This document shows, piece by piece, positions 30,162 to 39,640 of a DNA stretch of 64,000 nt. Origin of the DNA: Xanthocytophaga agilis. GTDB taxonomy: Bacteria > Bacteroidota > Bacteroidia > Cytophagales > 172606-1. Below the pieces are notes generated by a model. The model did not search any database, was not told where the DNA came from, and was given only the letters and a program-made list of their open reading frames with translations. The translations under genes and the position numbers were made by a program. Positions within the stretch are counted from its first letter, which is position 1, and each line of letters begins with the position of its first letter. The stretch is from NCBI RefSeq assembly GCF_030068605.1, contig NZ_JASJOU010000001.1:868001-932000 (forward strand), read 5' to 3'.

Positions 30162-31535
30162 ATGAATTTGACTATTTACCGTAAAGAACTTAAAGAAACT
30201 ATCTATTTAGGAGTACCCATTATTATAGGACAATTGGGGAATGTGTTAATGGGAGTAGGGGACACCATTCAGGTTGGACGATTGGGAGCTTCTCCGGTCG
30301 CTGCTTCAGGGTTTGCTAACTCCGTGTTCTGGCTTATTTCAATTATTGGTATAGGTTCATTAATGGTAGTAGGTCCCCAGACAGCTACTGCAAAAGCTCA
30401 GGGCAATCAGGCTGAATGCAGACGTATTTTATTATCCGGATTGTATTTGGGTTTCTTCTGGGGTATTATCGTTGCTGGACTTTTCCTTCTTGTATCACAA
30501 CATTTTGGTTTGTTCAATCAAAAAACAGATGTACAGGCATTAGCTACAGATTATAGCTTCTATGTGGCTTTTTCTGCGATTCCTTTGATGATATATGCTG
30601 CTTTGCGTCAGTTTACAGATGGACTTTCCTTTACACGGGTCACTATGATTATTACCTTATTGGGAACAGTACTGGATATTTTTCTGAACTGGGTGTTTAT
30701 TAATGGTAAACTGGGAGTACCAGCAATGGGTTTGAATGGTGCTGGGATTACAACCATAATCTCCAGGACCGTTATGGCTATTGGACTTGGGATATATATT
30801 GTAAAAGATGAAATTTTTAAACCTTTTATCTCGGTACAGTCAGAAAATTCGTTGATGCCCTTACTGGTCAAACTGATACGTTTAGGATTACCGGGTGGCT
30901 TACAGTTATTTTTCGAAATAGCTGCTTTTTCATCTGCTACTTTTTTTGCGGGTTGGTTAGGGACATTACAACAGGCTGCACATAGTATTGCTCTCAATAT
31001 GGCATCAGTTACTTATATGGTAGCAGCTGGATTATCATCTGCGGGTGCAATCAGAGTAGGGCAGGCTGTTGGACTTCGGGACCGGCATAAAATTATCCGT
31101 GCTGGAGCTATTACTGTATTTCTTGTTATTTTATTTATGGGTACAGCCTGTCTGACATTTTTGGTACTGGCTCGCCCCTTAACTTCATTGTATACGGATG
31201 ACGTGGCATTGATGACAGTCACTGCCTCACTGGTTATCATTGCTGGATTCTTTCAGCTTTCTGATGGACTTCAGGTAACAGGATTAGGTATATTACGTGG
31301 AATTTCGGATGTAAATATTCCAACCTATATTACGTTAGTTGCCTACTGGATTGTTGGGTTACCTATGGCATACGTCTTTGCTTTTGTCTGGAAACTGGAT
31401 ATTCAAGGAGTTTGGTATGGCCTTTTTCTGGGATTAACTACCTCTGCTTTGCTTTTACTCAAACGTTTTTACAAACTGGCATCCACAACAGATTTTGAGT
31501 TTAAATCTGTGCCTCAGGAGATACTACATGGATAG
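30162..31535 (+). CDS. MATE-family efflux transporter
   Basis: The ATG at 30162 is preferred. An in-frame start at 29970 would overlap mlaF by 155 bp and read through its terminator. The 457-aa protein has twelve hydrophobic segments and MATE features, including the paired repeats starting IIIGQLGNVLMGVGDTIQVG and GLPGGLQLFFEIAAFSSATF. It exports cationic compounds using a Na+ or H+ gradient in the inner membrane. Substrate range is not predictable. It may have its own promoter after the mlaF terminator. Confidence 0.93.
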   Translation: MNLTIYRKELKETIYLGVPIIIGQLGNVLMGVGDTIQVGRLGASPVAASGFANSVFWLISIIGIGSLMVVGPQTATAKAQGNQAECRRILLSGLYLGFFWGIIVAGLFLLVSQHFGLFNQKTDVQALATDYSFYVAFSAIPLMIYAALRQFTDGLSFTRVTMIITLLGTVLDIFLNWVFINGKLGVPAMGLNGAGITTIISRTVMAIGLGIYIVKDEIFKPFISVQSENSLMPLLVKLIRLGLPGGLQLFFEIAAFSSATFFAGWLGTLQQAAHSIALNMASVTYMVAAGLSSAGAIRVGQAVGLRDRHKIIRAGAITVFLVILFMGTACLTFLVLARPLTSLYTDDVALMTVTASLVIIAGFFQLSDGLQVTGLGILRGISDVNIPTYITLVAYWIVGLPMAYVFAFVWKLDIQGVWYGLFLGLTTSALLLLKRFYKLASTTDFEFKSVPQEILHG

Positions 31536-31679
31536 AAGTCTATGCGTATATTAAAGATAATTATTGCATATTGGCCACTTTTTGTGTTCATTAGGACATT
31601 GATTTTCTGAACCATTTAGTGTGGGATCAGGTTTCCCAATTAGTACATATTCATTTCTCCTTCCAAATCATTTTGTGAT

Positions 31680-31856
31680 ATGAGTCGTTTAAAACATTTG
31701 CTGGATCTAAGCCCTGTGGTGTCTTATTGGTTTCGTAAGAAAGATCCAAATAATCGCCCAAACTTTAATCTTCGCATGATGCATGGTATTAATAAGATTT
31801 CTATGGTCATGTTTTTGTTGGGCTTAATCTTTATGATTGTTAAAAAGTTTCTGTAA
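31680..31856 (+). CDS. Small membrane protein, DUF6728-like
   Basis: This 58-aa reading frame opens MSRLKHLLDLSPVVSYWFRK, then has a charged KKDPNNRPNFNLRMMHGINK stretch and one C-terminal membrane helix (SMVMFLLGLIFMIV). The layout agrees with what I know of DUF6728, a small conserved protein of Cytophagales and relatives. Function is unknown. It lies between the MATE gene and the MmcQ-like gene, 48 bp before the latter, on the same strand. Confidence 0.75.
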   Translation: MSRLKHLLDLSPVVSYWFRKKDPNNRPNFNLRMMHGINKISMVMFLLGLIFMIVKKFL

Positions 31857-31904
31857 CAGATAGATCTTTGGTCTTGGCTGTCCTTCTTCTGTAATTTTCA
31901 GGTT

Positions 31905-32264
31905 ATGAATCTTGAGTTTTTCCGTGAGTATTGTCTTTCTAAAAAAGGAGTGACCGAATCTTTACCTTTTGGTGAAGGTACTCTGGTGTTTAAAGTAATG
32001 GATAAGGTATTTGCTTTAACTGGATTTGATAGCCAACCTTTATCTTTTAATATCAAATGTGATCCTGAAAAGGCAATAGAATTACGGGAACAACATAGTT
32101 GTGTATTACCCGGATATCATATGAATAAAAAGCACTGGAATACAATTATAGCTGACGGATCAGTGAAAGACCAATTATTGCAGGAATGGATTGACCATTC
32201 CTATAACCTGGTTGTAAAAGCTCTGACTAAAGCAAAAAAGGAGGAACTCGCTGCTGTTGAATAA
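31905..32264 (+). CDS. MmcQ/YjbR-family protein
   Basis: The 119-aa protein matches the MmcQ/YjbR (CyaY-like fold) family: EYCLSKKGVTESLPFGEGTLVFKVMDKVFAL, then LPGYHMNKKHWNTI and a C-terminal helix with LVVKALTKAKK. These small proteins are described as DNA-binding-like but lack a defined role. It is probably co-transcribed with the small gene at 31680. It is convergent with the small membrane protein at 32275. Confidence 0.92.
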   Translation: MNLEFFREYCLSKKGVTESLPFGEGTLVFKVMDKVFALTGFDSQPLSFNIKCDPEKAIELREQHSCVLPGYHMNKKHWNTIIADGSVKDQLLQEWIDHSYNLVVKALTKAKKEELAAVE

Positions 32265-32274
32265 TATAGATCTA

Positions 32275-32577
32275 TTAATGAGCTACGTTTTTTGATACGT
32301 TTATTTTGCTTGAATCGCTTTCTGTTGAATGAGAAATATGATGTTTAGGATGCTTCGGTTTTTTATCTTCTACAAATAACATTTTCTCATGTAATACGTT
32401 AATAAAGCGATGATACATTCCAGGCTTATACTGTTTTAATTCTCGGTTTGTCGTAAGCATATGACGGTCAGTCGTGTTGACAAAAAGAACACTGACCAGA
32501 AAATAGATAAACAGGAATACAAATGAAGGGCCCAATATGAGTAGCAGCTTTATTTGTCTTTTGGAAAAATTTTTCAT
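32275..32577 (-). CDS. Hypothetical small membrane protein
   Basis: This 100-aa protein has one N-terminal membrane helix (IKLLLILGPSFVFLFIYFLV) and a basic, histidine- and lysine-rich tail (KKPKHPKHHISH). I do not recognise a family. The start at 32577 is well placed, with the terminator of the HtrA gene just upstream at 32598-32627. It could be a membrane anchor or an assembly factor. Confidence 0.65.
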   Translation of the reverse strand: MKNFSKRQIKLLLILGPSFVFLFIYFLVSVLFVNTTDRHMLTTNRELKQYKPGMYHRFINVLHEKMLFVEDKKPKHPKHHISHSTESDSSKINVSKNVAH

Positions 32578-32597
32578 AGATGTATGATTCTAAAAAC

Positions 32598-32627
32598 AAA
32601 GCCTCTGTTGGACACAACAGAGGCTTT
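32598..32627 (-). terminator. Terminator of the HtrA gene
   Basis: AAAGCCTCTGTTG (32598-32610) pairs with CAACAGAGGCTTT (32615-32627) around GACA, 23 bp after the stop at 32650. T-rich sequence follows on the minus strand. Confidence 0.88.
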
Positions 32628-32649
32628 AAAATTACAAATAAAATTCGGA

Positions 32650-34155
32650 TTATTTTTCAAATCCATAAATAAGCTTCTGTGAACTATTAGGATATTTTCC
32701 CATTAGATTGACCATATCATCTGACTGGTTAATCGCTTTCAATAGTTCATCTACATTTTTAACAGGTTGATTATTAACTTTCATAATAATAAAACCTGGG
32801 CGAACACCTGCTTCACGAAGTTTACCAGTATAAATAGAAGCAACTTTTACACCAAATTCAACTCCTGCCTTCTTCTTATCCTCTGCTGATAAATTGGCAA
32901 ATTCAACTCCCAGAGATTCCACAGCTTCGCTACGCTCTCTTTTCACGATAGCTGCATTGTTGGACAGACCTTTCAATGTAACCTTTACAGCGGTTTCACT
33001 ACCTTTGCGGTTAACCAAAACATTGATAACATCTCCTGGACGATGACGAGCAATCTTTTCTTTAATGTCAGCAATGGTTCCGATTGAACTCTCATCAATT
33101 TTAAGAATTACATCGTTTTCTTTCAGACCAGATGAAGCTGCAGAGCCACCTGCAATCAAGCTATCCAAGAACACACCAGATTGGACTTTCAGACCATTTT
33201 TCTCAATAGCCTCTTTGTCTACCTGACCCAGTACTACTCCCAGGTAAGCTTGTTGTACAGAGCCATATTTCAGAATATCCTCTACTACTTTACTTACCAG
33301 ATTAGCTGGGATTGCAAATCCATAACCAGCATAGCTACCTGTAGGAGAAGCAATAGCTGTGTTGATACCAATAAGGTCTCCGTTCAAATTAACCAGAGCT
33401 CCACCACTGTTACCAGGGTTAATGGCTGCGTCTGTCTGAATAAAAGATTCTACAGGAACACGGTTTGCTGCATCTCCTTGTAAGATACCAATGCTACGAC
33501 CTTTCGCACTCACAATACCTGCTGTTACAGTAGATTCCAGTTGCAATGGGAATCCAACTGCCATTGCCCATGAACCGATCTTAACATTGTCAGAGTTGGC
33601 AAAGGCTAATTTAGGAAGGTTATTTGCAGCGATTTTGATAAGAGCAAGATCTGTATTAGGATCTGTACCAATTACTTTCGCTTTGAAGGAACGTTTGTCA
33701 CTCAGGAAAACCTCCAGTTCATCTGCATTTTCAACTACGTGGTTGTTTGTTACAATGTAACCGTCTGAACTGATAATTACGCCAGAACCAGATGCTTTTT
33801 GAGGTCCTTGTGGACGCATTTCGAAATCACGAAAACGGCGGCCAAAGAATTGTTCAAATGGATCCATACCTTCCTGATCTTCTCTCTCTCCACGAGAAGC
33901 TACCTGACTACCAACAGTAGAACGGATGTTTACAACCGCAGGAACAACCGCTTCTGCTGCTGCCGAAAAGTCTCCCTGTGGATTTTCATTGCCAGAAACA
34001 ACAGATGCATTATGATAGAAATCAGCTGCTTTCTCAATAAATACAGGTTTGTTTTCTCCACGATTAAAGCAGGCAAAACCGCCCAATGTTAACATGCTGC
34101 CAAGTATGGCAGCAACAAAGATTTTTGCATATTCTGCACTCAACAACTTTTTCAT
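32650..34155 (-). CDS. htrA: HtrA/DegP-family periplasmic serine protease
   Basis: The 501-aa protein has an N-terminal membrane or signal segment (IFVAAILGSMLTLGGFACF), a trypsin-like domain with catalytic H139 (TNNHVV), D169 (NTDLALIKI) and S250 (NPGNSGGALVN), and two C-terminal PDZ domains (about 310-390 and 400-495). It degrades or refolds damaged envelope proteins. The window also has a small heat-shock gene next to it on the same strand, which fits a stress-related locus, though a terminator separates them. Confidence 0.96.
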   Translation of the reverse strand: MKKLLSAEYAKIFVAAILGSMLTLGGFACFNRGENKPVFIEKAADFYHNASVVSGNENPQGDFSAAAEAVVPAVVNIRSTVGSQVASRGEREDQEGMDPFEQFFGRRFRDFEMRPQGPQKASGSGVIISSDGYIVTNNHVVENADELEVFLSDKRSFKAKVIGTDPNTDLALIKIAANNLPKLAFANSDNVKIGSWAMAVGFPLQLESTVTAGIVSAKGRSIGILQGDAANRVPVESFIQTDAAINPGNSGGALVNLNGDLIGINTAIASPTGSYAGYGFAIPANLVSKVVEDILKYGSVQQAYLGVVLGQVDKEAIEKNGLKVQSGVFLDSLIAGGSAASSGLKENDVILKIDESSIGTIADIKEKIARHRPGDVINVLVNRKGSETAVKVTLKGLSNNAAIVKRERSEAVESLGVEFANLSAEDKKKAGVEFGVKVASIYTGKLREAGVRPGFIIMKVNNQPVKNVDELLKAINQSDDMVNLMGKYPNSSQKLIYGFEK

Positions 34156-34480
34156 ACTTCGGGATTTTTAGACTATTTGAGTTTTGTTAAATAATGTTTT
34201 TTGCTGCTATAATAACAAATTTCATGCGTGTCGGATTGTGTTGTCAGTGTTTTTTAACACAATTTAACTAAGCTTAACAATTATTTAGAACTAAGGTTTT
34301 GTGAATGGGTTTCAATTGCAATTATTACTAAAATTAACTAAAAAACTATGCTATGTGTTGCCTGAAATGAGTGTAATTGTGACAAGTGGTAATTAATGGT
34401 ATTTAAACTATCTGTGTCTTAACATAGAAAAACCTTATGAAGGCAAACTTCATAAGGTTTTGATTGGAAAAACAGTTTGC
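34156..34480. other. Intergenic region before htrA
   Basis: Contains the Hsp20 terminator (34429-34461) and, nearer 34155, the presumed htrA promoter. The stretch GTGTTTTTTAACAC near 34238-34251 is a short dyad. No gene was seen. Confidence 0.5.
34429..34461 (-). terminator. Terminator of the Hsp20 gene
   Basis: AAAACCTTATGAAG (34429-34442) pairs with CTTCATAAGGTTTT (34448-34461) around GCAAA. Confidence 0.88.
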
Positions 34481-34909
34481 TTATTTAACTGCAATAGATT
34501 TAGGTTTTACTTCTTCAGCTTTCGGTACAACTACTACCAGAACACCATTTTCATATTTCGCTTCGATATTTTCTGCGTTCACATTTTCTGGTAAAGTGAA
34601 AGATCTTTTGAAAGAAGAATAGTTGAATTCTTTACGTGTCCATTTTCCGTTTTCTTCTTTCTTCTCTTCTTTTTGTTCTGAAGAAATTGTCAATACACGA
34701 CCATCCAGATTAATGTTGAAGTTTTCTTTATTTTGTCCAGGTGCTGCCACTTCCAATGTATATTCTGTTTCACTTTCATGGACGTTCACAGCTGGAATGT
34801 TGGAGCGATAATCTTGTCCTACAGAAGTATTGAAATCATTCAATAATTCGTTTAAAAGGTTTCTGTAAGGAAACACACTGGATGGTTGGTTGAATCTAAC
34901 GAGTGCCAT
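34481..34909 (-). CDS. Small heat-shock protein (Hsp20/alpha-crystallin family)
   Basis: At 142 aa this is a standard-length Hsp20. The alpha-crystallin domain spans about residues 38-135 (VNVHESETEYTLEVAAPGQNK, NINLDGRVLTISSEQ, FSLP-like SFTLPENVNAENIEAKYENGVL). It closes with the IXI-type tail KSIAVK. It holds unfolded proteins in the cytosol for refolding. It has its own promoter region (34910-35120) and terminator. Confidence 0.96.
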   Translation of the reverse strand: MALVRFNQPSSVFPYRNLLNELLNDFNTSVGQDYRSNIPAVNVHESETEYTLEVAAPGQNKENFNINLDGRVLTISSEQKEEKKEENGKWTRKEFNYSSFKRSFTLPENVNAENIEAKYENGVLVVVVPKAEEVKPKSIAVK

Positions 34910-35221
34910 AGTTTTACTAGTTTTAAGTTATTTAGTTGAATGTTTTTTCGTTTTATGTACCCTTTTGTAATCAGGTACGCTAGGAATTATTCAACTTATG
35001 TACCAACAGGAAAAATCAATTGTTTTTAGCTATTTGGAAAGAAATTAAATGACAAAAAGTCTTGTTTTGATTCTGTTGCGTCTTTTTTTTGTGACATTAT
35101 GTCTTTATTTGCTTTAGTTTGCCAGTCTATTATATATGTGTCCAGCTTTCCCCACATAAAAATATAGCCTTACGTATCGTACGTAAGGCTATATTTAGGT
35201 ATAAACTTGTTTATTCTGCTT
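34910..35221. other. Intergenic region before hsp20
   Basis: Holds the hsp20 promoter and the terminator of the SDR gene at 35160-35196. I do not see a CIRCE-type heat-shock repeat. Confidence 0.45.
35160..35196 (-). terminator. Terminator of the SDR gene
   Basis: Perfect 17-bp arms, 35160-35176 and 35180-35196, around a 3-nt loop (core TAGCCTTACGTA / TACGTAAGGCTA). It follows the stop at 35222 on the minus strand. Confidence 0.88.
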
Positions 35222-35959
35222 TTATCTGCGATTCATTGCTAGTAAGGCATCTTCGGGAGAGGATTTGCTCAAATCATAAATATATGCCGTCTGGCCAACA
35301 TGAATCTCATAAATGTTATTTTCCAGAGCATGAATAAGGTCTGCAGCTACAACTTGAGGGGAGATACCATTTTCTCCACCTATCTCTTTAGAAAAATCTG
35401 TATTGACTAAAGGTGGCATAAGTTCAAAGACCTTAACAGAGGTGTTTTCAAGAGAAATCCGGATGGATTGAGAATATGAGTGTAAAGCGGCTTTACTTGC
35501 TGAATAGGTACTTAATTTATGATTGGGGACGAATGCTACTACAGAAGAGACTTGTACAATAGCTGACTCTGGTTGTTTTTTTAATATGGGCAATAATTTC
35601 TCATTCAGTCGTATGATAGAGAGATAGTTAGTAAGGATTTCTGCACTGGCATAATCAAATGTTTGAGTATTTTCAGAGAGATCATGTAAGTACGCTTTAC
35701 CTGCATTATTAATGACCATATTCAATTGAGGGTATTCTGTCTGTAGTTCTGATACAAGTTTTTCTACATCTTCTTCTTTGCTGATATCACTTACAATAGG
35801 AATAACACCAGGTAATTGTTCTGCTGCATATTTTAGTCTGTTTTCATCTCTACCTGTAATAATTACTTTATTTGACTTTGATACAAATTGTTTGGCGATT
35901 TCAAATCCAATACCAGCACTTCCGCCTGTAATAAGGATTGTATTGTTTGATGTTTTCAT
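35222..35959 (-). CDS. Short-chain dehydrogenase/reductase (SDR), DltE-like
   Basis: This 245-aa protein has the cofactor motif TGGSAGIGFEIAKQF, the NNAGKAYLHDL strand, the catalytic Ser in VQVSSVVAF and YSASKAALHS for the Tyr-Lys pair. VFELMPPLVNTDFSKEIGG resembles the DltE-like SDR subgroup. It is a cytosolic NAD(P)-dependent enzyme. Three operator-like repeats sit in its upstream region, one of them within 30 bp of its start, so a TetR-type repressor is likely but none is encoded here. Confidence 0.9.
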   Translation of the reverse strand: MKTSNNTILITGGSAGIGFEIAKQFVSKSNKVIITGRDENRLKYAAEQLPGVIPIVSDISKEEDVEKLVSELQTEYPQLNMVINNAGKAYLHDLSENTQTFDYASAEILTNYLSIIRLNEKLLPILKKQPESAIVQVSSVVAFVPNHKLSTYSASKAALHSYSQSIRISLENTSVKVFELMPPLVNTDFSKEIGGENGISPQVVAADLIHALENNIYEIHVGQTAYIYDLSKSSPEDALLAMNRR

Positions 35960-35987
35960 TTTGTTGAGGGAAAGATATTTTGGTTAA

Positions 35988-36201
35988 TATACTGATTGGT
36001 TTTATTTGTTGATTTGTTTCTTTTATTTGTTTGTTTTTTGGTTTTATTCTTTGTTTTTTTTCGTAAAATACCTATCAGTATATTTTATAATACAAACTAG
36101 TATTAAATAAGGTTCAGGTAGTTTGTTGTTTTTTTATTTATTAATTAAAAATACAATAAGGTTGATTTTTCCGTTGTTTGTTTAATATACTTATTGGTAT
36201 A
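35988..36201. promoter_or_regulatory. Three operator-like repeats between the SDR gene and the AAA+ cluster
   Basis: Three sites share TATAC-N6-GTATA. They are TATACTGATTGGTTTT (35988-36003), AATACCTATCAGTATA (36067-36082, opposite orientation) and TATACTTATTGGTATA (36186-36201). Dyads of this shape are typical of TetR-family operators. The first lies close to the SDR start and the last 130 bp before the first AAA+ gene. Binding is inferred. The surrounding 370 bp are extremely AT-rich and have no gene. Confidence 0.5.
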
Positions 36202-36331
36202 TAAAAAGTATTTTTAATAGGGTTTTTATTACTGGAGGTAGCCAGTAGAAAAGTAACATGTAATTGAGAGTAGCGATTTAGTAGATTTTAGGAAAAGATT
36301 TATCTTGCTGTCGTCTATTTACTTTTAATGA

Positions 36332-39300
36332 ATGAAAATTCTTCCATTACATTTACTTATTGGTGAGTCTCTGCATCAATCTGGCAATAGAATGTTATTC
36401 CCACTGCATCTGCCAGGAGTTGTTCGTTTTAATACATCACCACAACAACTAGCCAAACAGGTTGCCAGGGCGTTTCAGGACAAAGTGCTTAAGAAGGGGC
36501 TTTACGATCAGATTCTAAGCTATTTTAGTAATGAGGATCTGATACAGGATAGGTTGAATGTGAAGCTGGATGCCTCTGTTGATCAGTTGTTCCCAGAGCT
36601 TGAGCTTCCATTTGATATTTTTTATTTTCAGAATGAAGGTTTACAATTTATAGGATTTGTTCCCTTACTGAGTATTGAGTCTGTAGGAAAAACGCTTGAA
36701 GAACTTTATATAAATCTTTCGGAGAATATAAGATTGGAATTCATACGCAAGAAGCGTTTTCAATCTGTTGCTACATTAATAGCCACTCAGTGGTTTAGTG
36801 AGGTAAAGGTCCATCGTGTGCCAGTTGACCTTACATTCTATACCTTAGGAGAACTTGAAAAAATGGCCGAGGCTGGCAAGCAGCAGATTTTACCAGAAGT
36901 TGCACAAAAAATGAGTTCAGATGCCGGGACGTTGGTAGGATTAAAAAAAGAGTATGACCAATTAGCGTCTCTACTAAGTGGCTATTTGCGAAATAGTGTT
37001 GTAGTGGTAGGTAATTCAGGAAAAGGCAAAACTACATTGATTCGCGAATTTGTTGGAAAAAGAACTCTGCATGGATTGGGGAATGTAGCTGTTTGGGAAA
37101 TTTCTGCAGCACAGTTGCTTCATCGGCTTACTTCCTTGGGTAGCTGGGAAGAATATCTGGCATACATGTGTAATGAACTGAGGACCAAAGGTGACCTGCT
37201 ATATATTAGTAATCTGGCTGAATTATTTGAGGTTGGTCAGTATGTTGGAAACAGTATGTCGTTTGCAGATTATCTGCGTGATTACATAGCTAGGGGGGAG
37301 ATTATTTTGATTAGTGAGTGTACACCTGAACAGATGACACAAATTGAGTTAAAGTCGCCCGGTTATACTGCACTATTTGCACAAGTAAAAATTGAAGAGA
37401 TGTCTGGTCCTGTAATCCAACAGATTGTATTGCAGAAAGTTGCACTGGAAAGTCAAGCCAAGAATATCACTGTTGAAGAAATTGCTACAAAAGAAATTTT
37501 ACGTTTACAGCAATGGTATAGCCCATATTCCGGATTGCCAGGAAAAACCATTCGTTTTCTAGAAGCATTACTTTCAGAAAAGGAAAAGTATTCAACCGTA
37601 TCCAAATCAGATATTTATGCCCGTTTTTGTCAGGAGACCGGTATGCCTGAATTCATGATAAATCCGGATATTCCGTTGGATATTGACGCCATGAGCCAAT
37701 TCTTTTATAAGAATATTTATGGTCAGGAAGATGCCATTCAGACAGTCCTGGATGTCTTGATTTCCATCAAAGCAGCTGTAATACGAAGGGGCAAACCATT
37801 GGCTTCACTATTATTTGTTGGACCCACAGGTGTAGGAAAGACAGAAATGGCAAAGGTGTTGGCAGAATTTGTGTTTGGCAATCGCCAGAAAATGATTCGC
37901 TTTGATATGAGTGAATATGCAGATTATCTATCCGTGTTACGACTTACAGGTGATCTTTATGCCTCGGGTGAGGGCTTGCTGACAGCAGCTGTCAGACGTG
38001 AGCCTTTTTCTGTATTGTTGTTTGACGAACTTGAAAAAGTACATCCCTCTTTCTACGATCTGTTATTGCAGATTCTTGGAGAGGGTCGGCTAACAGATTC
38101 AAAAGGCCGGGTGGCAGATTTTTGTAGCACTATTATTATTCTGACTTCAAATATTGGGGCTCGCAGTTATCAGGTTGGGACGGTTGGTTTTATAGAAACC
38201 AAAGCTCAGAAAGATACTGCCATATCTCATTTTCAGAATGAAGTACAGAATTTCTTCCGGCCTGAATTATTCAATCGCCTGGATCGGATACTGGCATTTG
38301 CTCCTTTGGAGAGATCTGTAATCCGACATATTGTAGATAGAGAAATAGCCATTCTGAAAAAACGGGAAGGTATCAATGGTCGTAACCTTGTGATCGATAT
38401 AGCCAAAGATATATTGGACTACTTAGGTAGAGAAGGTTACAACTGGGCCTATGGAGCACGCTTTCTGCAACGGACCATTCAGGATAAGGTTGTAATTCCG
38501 CTATCTGGTCACCTGAATACATATGAGTTTCATGTGCCTCTGGAAATTTCCATAGAACTAAAAGAAAACGAACCTCATTTTCGGATCAATCGAAGAAATG
38601 AAACACAACTCATTGAGCAGGCAGTTGAGGTAAATTCAGAACTTACTGTTATTGAATTTACAAATGAAGTTACTAAACAACGACGAAATGCCATTACTAT
38701 TCGTAATGGTAGTTACTATGCACATTTTATAAGCCGCCTTGATCAGTTGAATCGGAAACTGGCAAAACTAAAAGATAAAAGACAGGAGGAGAAATTCTGG
38801 AAGGATGATGTGCAGAGCAAAGTATATTATGAACTGATGGGAATCAGAGATGACTTTGATTCGATTATTCAGCAAATACAGGATATTGAAAGCGAAAATT
38901 TCCTTTTATTGAATGGAAATGAGGTAGATAGTTCGGAACTATACCCACTTTTTCAATCGTGGAAGAAAATGTTTCGGAGTCAGAAATTAAAGCTGGTTCA
39001 ACTGGAGAATCCTGAATTCATGAAATGTATCATTGGAATTTATGGACATGCAGGAAGTGTGATGCAACTGACAGATATATACAGGAACCTGAGTCAGGAG
39101 AGAGGATATACTGTTCAGGCTTTTCAGATCTGGCATAATAACCAGGAGGTTGTATTTTCAAGTGACACATGGCAACGTTTTAGAACATATAACCTCTATG
39201 CAGACCTGAAAAAACAGCCTCTGACATATCTGCGATATTCCTATGATAAGCCTACAGACGATAATTTTGCTTTGGTAGGAGTTGAGCTTGAAGTAACAGG

Positions 39301-39601
39301 AAACTTGCCTTTTCTGTTTTTTAAAAGTGAAAATGGTAGACATAATGTGACAACAGTAACAGGTGAGGTTCGAAAATATCAGGTGATTGTATCCACTCAG
39401 CCTTTTGATAAGTTCAGGACTCCAGGAGGTATTCATCGGAAAAATTTCTTTGAAGGAGATAAACCTCGTCGTCACTATACACCCAAGGGTTTGCAGGACA
39501 CTACCTATGAATTAACCACTAGTACCAATCAGTATGAGCAGGCATTGAGCAAGATTTTACAAGAACAGTTGGATACTGCTATTGATAGCTATCTGTTGTA
39601 A
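36332..39601 (+). CDS. Clp/Hsp100-like AAA+ ATPase with degenerate release-factor-2-like C-terminus
   Basis: This 1089-aa protein is the first of three related genes. Residues 1-200 are an unrecognised region shared with its neighbours. NBD1 (about 205-440) keeps Walker A GNSGKGKT (227-234), but the Walker B acidic pair is S293-N294. NBD2 (about 465-750) has GPTGVGKT (497-504), Walker B LLFDELEK (D565, E566), arginine-finger FFRPELFNR (641-649) and sensor-2 GARFLQR. The GYVG pore loop is missing (LTGDLYASGEG, 538-548). VGF (618-620) sits where ClpA/ClpC dock ClpP. Residues 780-1089 resemble RF2: FW(K)DD at 822, a PCRF-like core from 899 with ENGRH (1000-1004), and DKFRTPGGIH (about 1026-1035), aligning with the GGQ loop. 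A chaperone role linked to ribosomes is inference. Confidence 0.85.
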   Translation: MKILPLHLLIGESLHQSGNRMLFPLHLPGVVRFNTSPQQLAKQVARAFQDKVLKKGLYDQILSYFSNEDLIQDRLNVKLDASVDQLFPELELPFDIFYFQNEGLQFIGFVPLLSIESVGKTLEELYINLSENIRLEFIRKKRFQSVATLIATQWFSEVKVHRVPVDLTFYTLGELEKMAEAGKQQILPEVAQKMSSDAGTLVGLKKEYDQLASLLSGYLRNSVVVVGNSGKGKTTLIREFVGKRTLHGLGNVAVWEISAAQLLHRLTSLGSWEEYLAYMCNELRTKGDLLYISNLAELFEVGQYVGNSMSFADYLRDYIARGEIILISECTPEQMTQIELKSPGYTALFAQVKIEEMSGPVIQQIVLQKVALESQAKNITVEEIATKEILRLQQWYSPYSGLPGKTIRFLEALLSEKEKYSTVSKSDIYARFCQETGMPEFMINPDIPLDIDAMSQFFYKNIYGQEDAIQTVLDVLISIKAAVIRRGKPLASLLFVGPTGVGKTEMAKVLAEFVFGNRQKMIRFDMSEYADYLSVLRLTGDLYASGEGLLTAAVRREPFSVLLFDELEKVHPSFYDLLLQILGEGRLTDSKGRVADFCSTIIILTSNIGARSYQVGTVGFIETKAQKDTAISHFQNEVQNFFRPELFNRLDRILAFAPLERSVIRHIVDREIAILKKREGINGRNLVIDIAKDILDYLGREGYNWAYGARFLQRTIQDKVVIPLSGHLNTYEFHVPLEISIELKENEPHFRINRRNETQLIEQAVEVNSELTVIEFTNEVTKQRRNAITIRNGSYYAHFISRLDQLNRKLAKLKDKRQEEKFWKDDVQSKVYYELMGIRDDFDSIIQQIQDIESENFLLLNGNEVDSSELYPLFQSWKKMFRSQKLKLVQLENPEFMKCIIGIYGHAGSVMQLTDIYRNLSQERGYTVQAFQIWHNNQEVVFSSDTWQRFRTYNLYADLKKQPLTYLRYSYDKPTDDNFALVGVELEVTGNLPFLFFKSENGRHNVTTVTGEVRKYQVIVSTQPFDKFRTPGGIHRKNFFEGDKPRRHYTPKGLQDTTYELTTSTNQYEQALSKILQEQLDTAIDSYLL

Positions 39602-39640
39602 AGACCTTTTTCTTTTACTCTCCAGTTTTGTAAATTATAC

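Noticed and set aside
35119-35337. Short plus-strand frame over the SDR terminator
   Set aside because: It spans a terminator and the end of the opposite gene and shows no domain.
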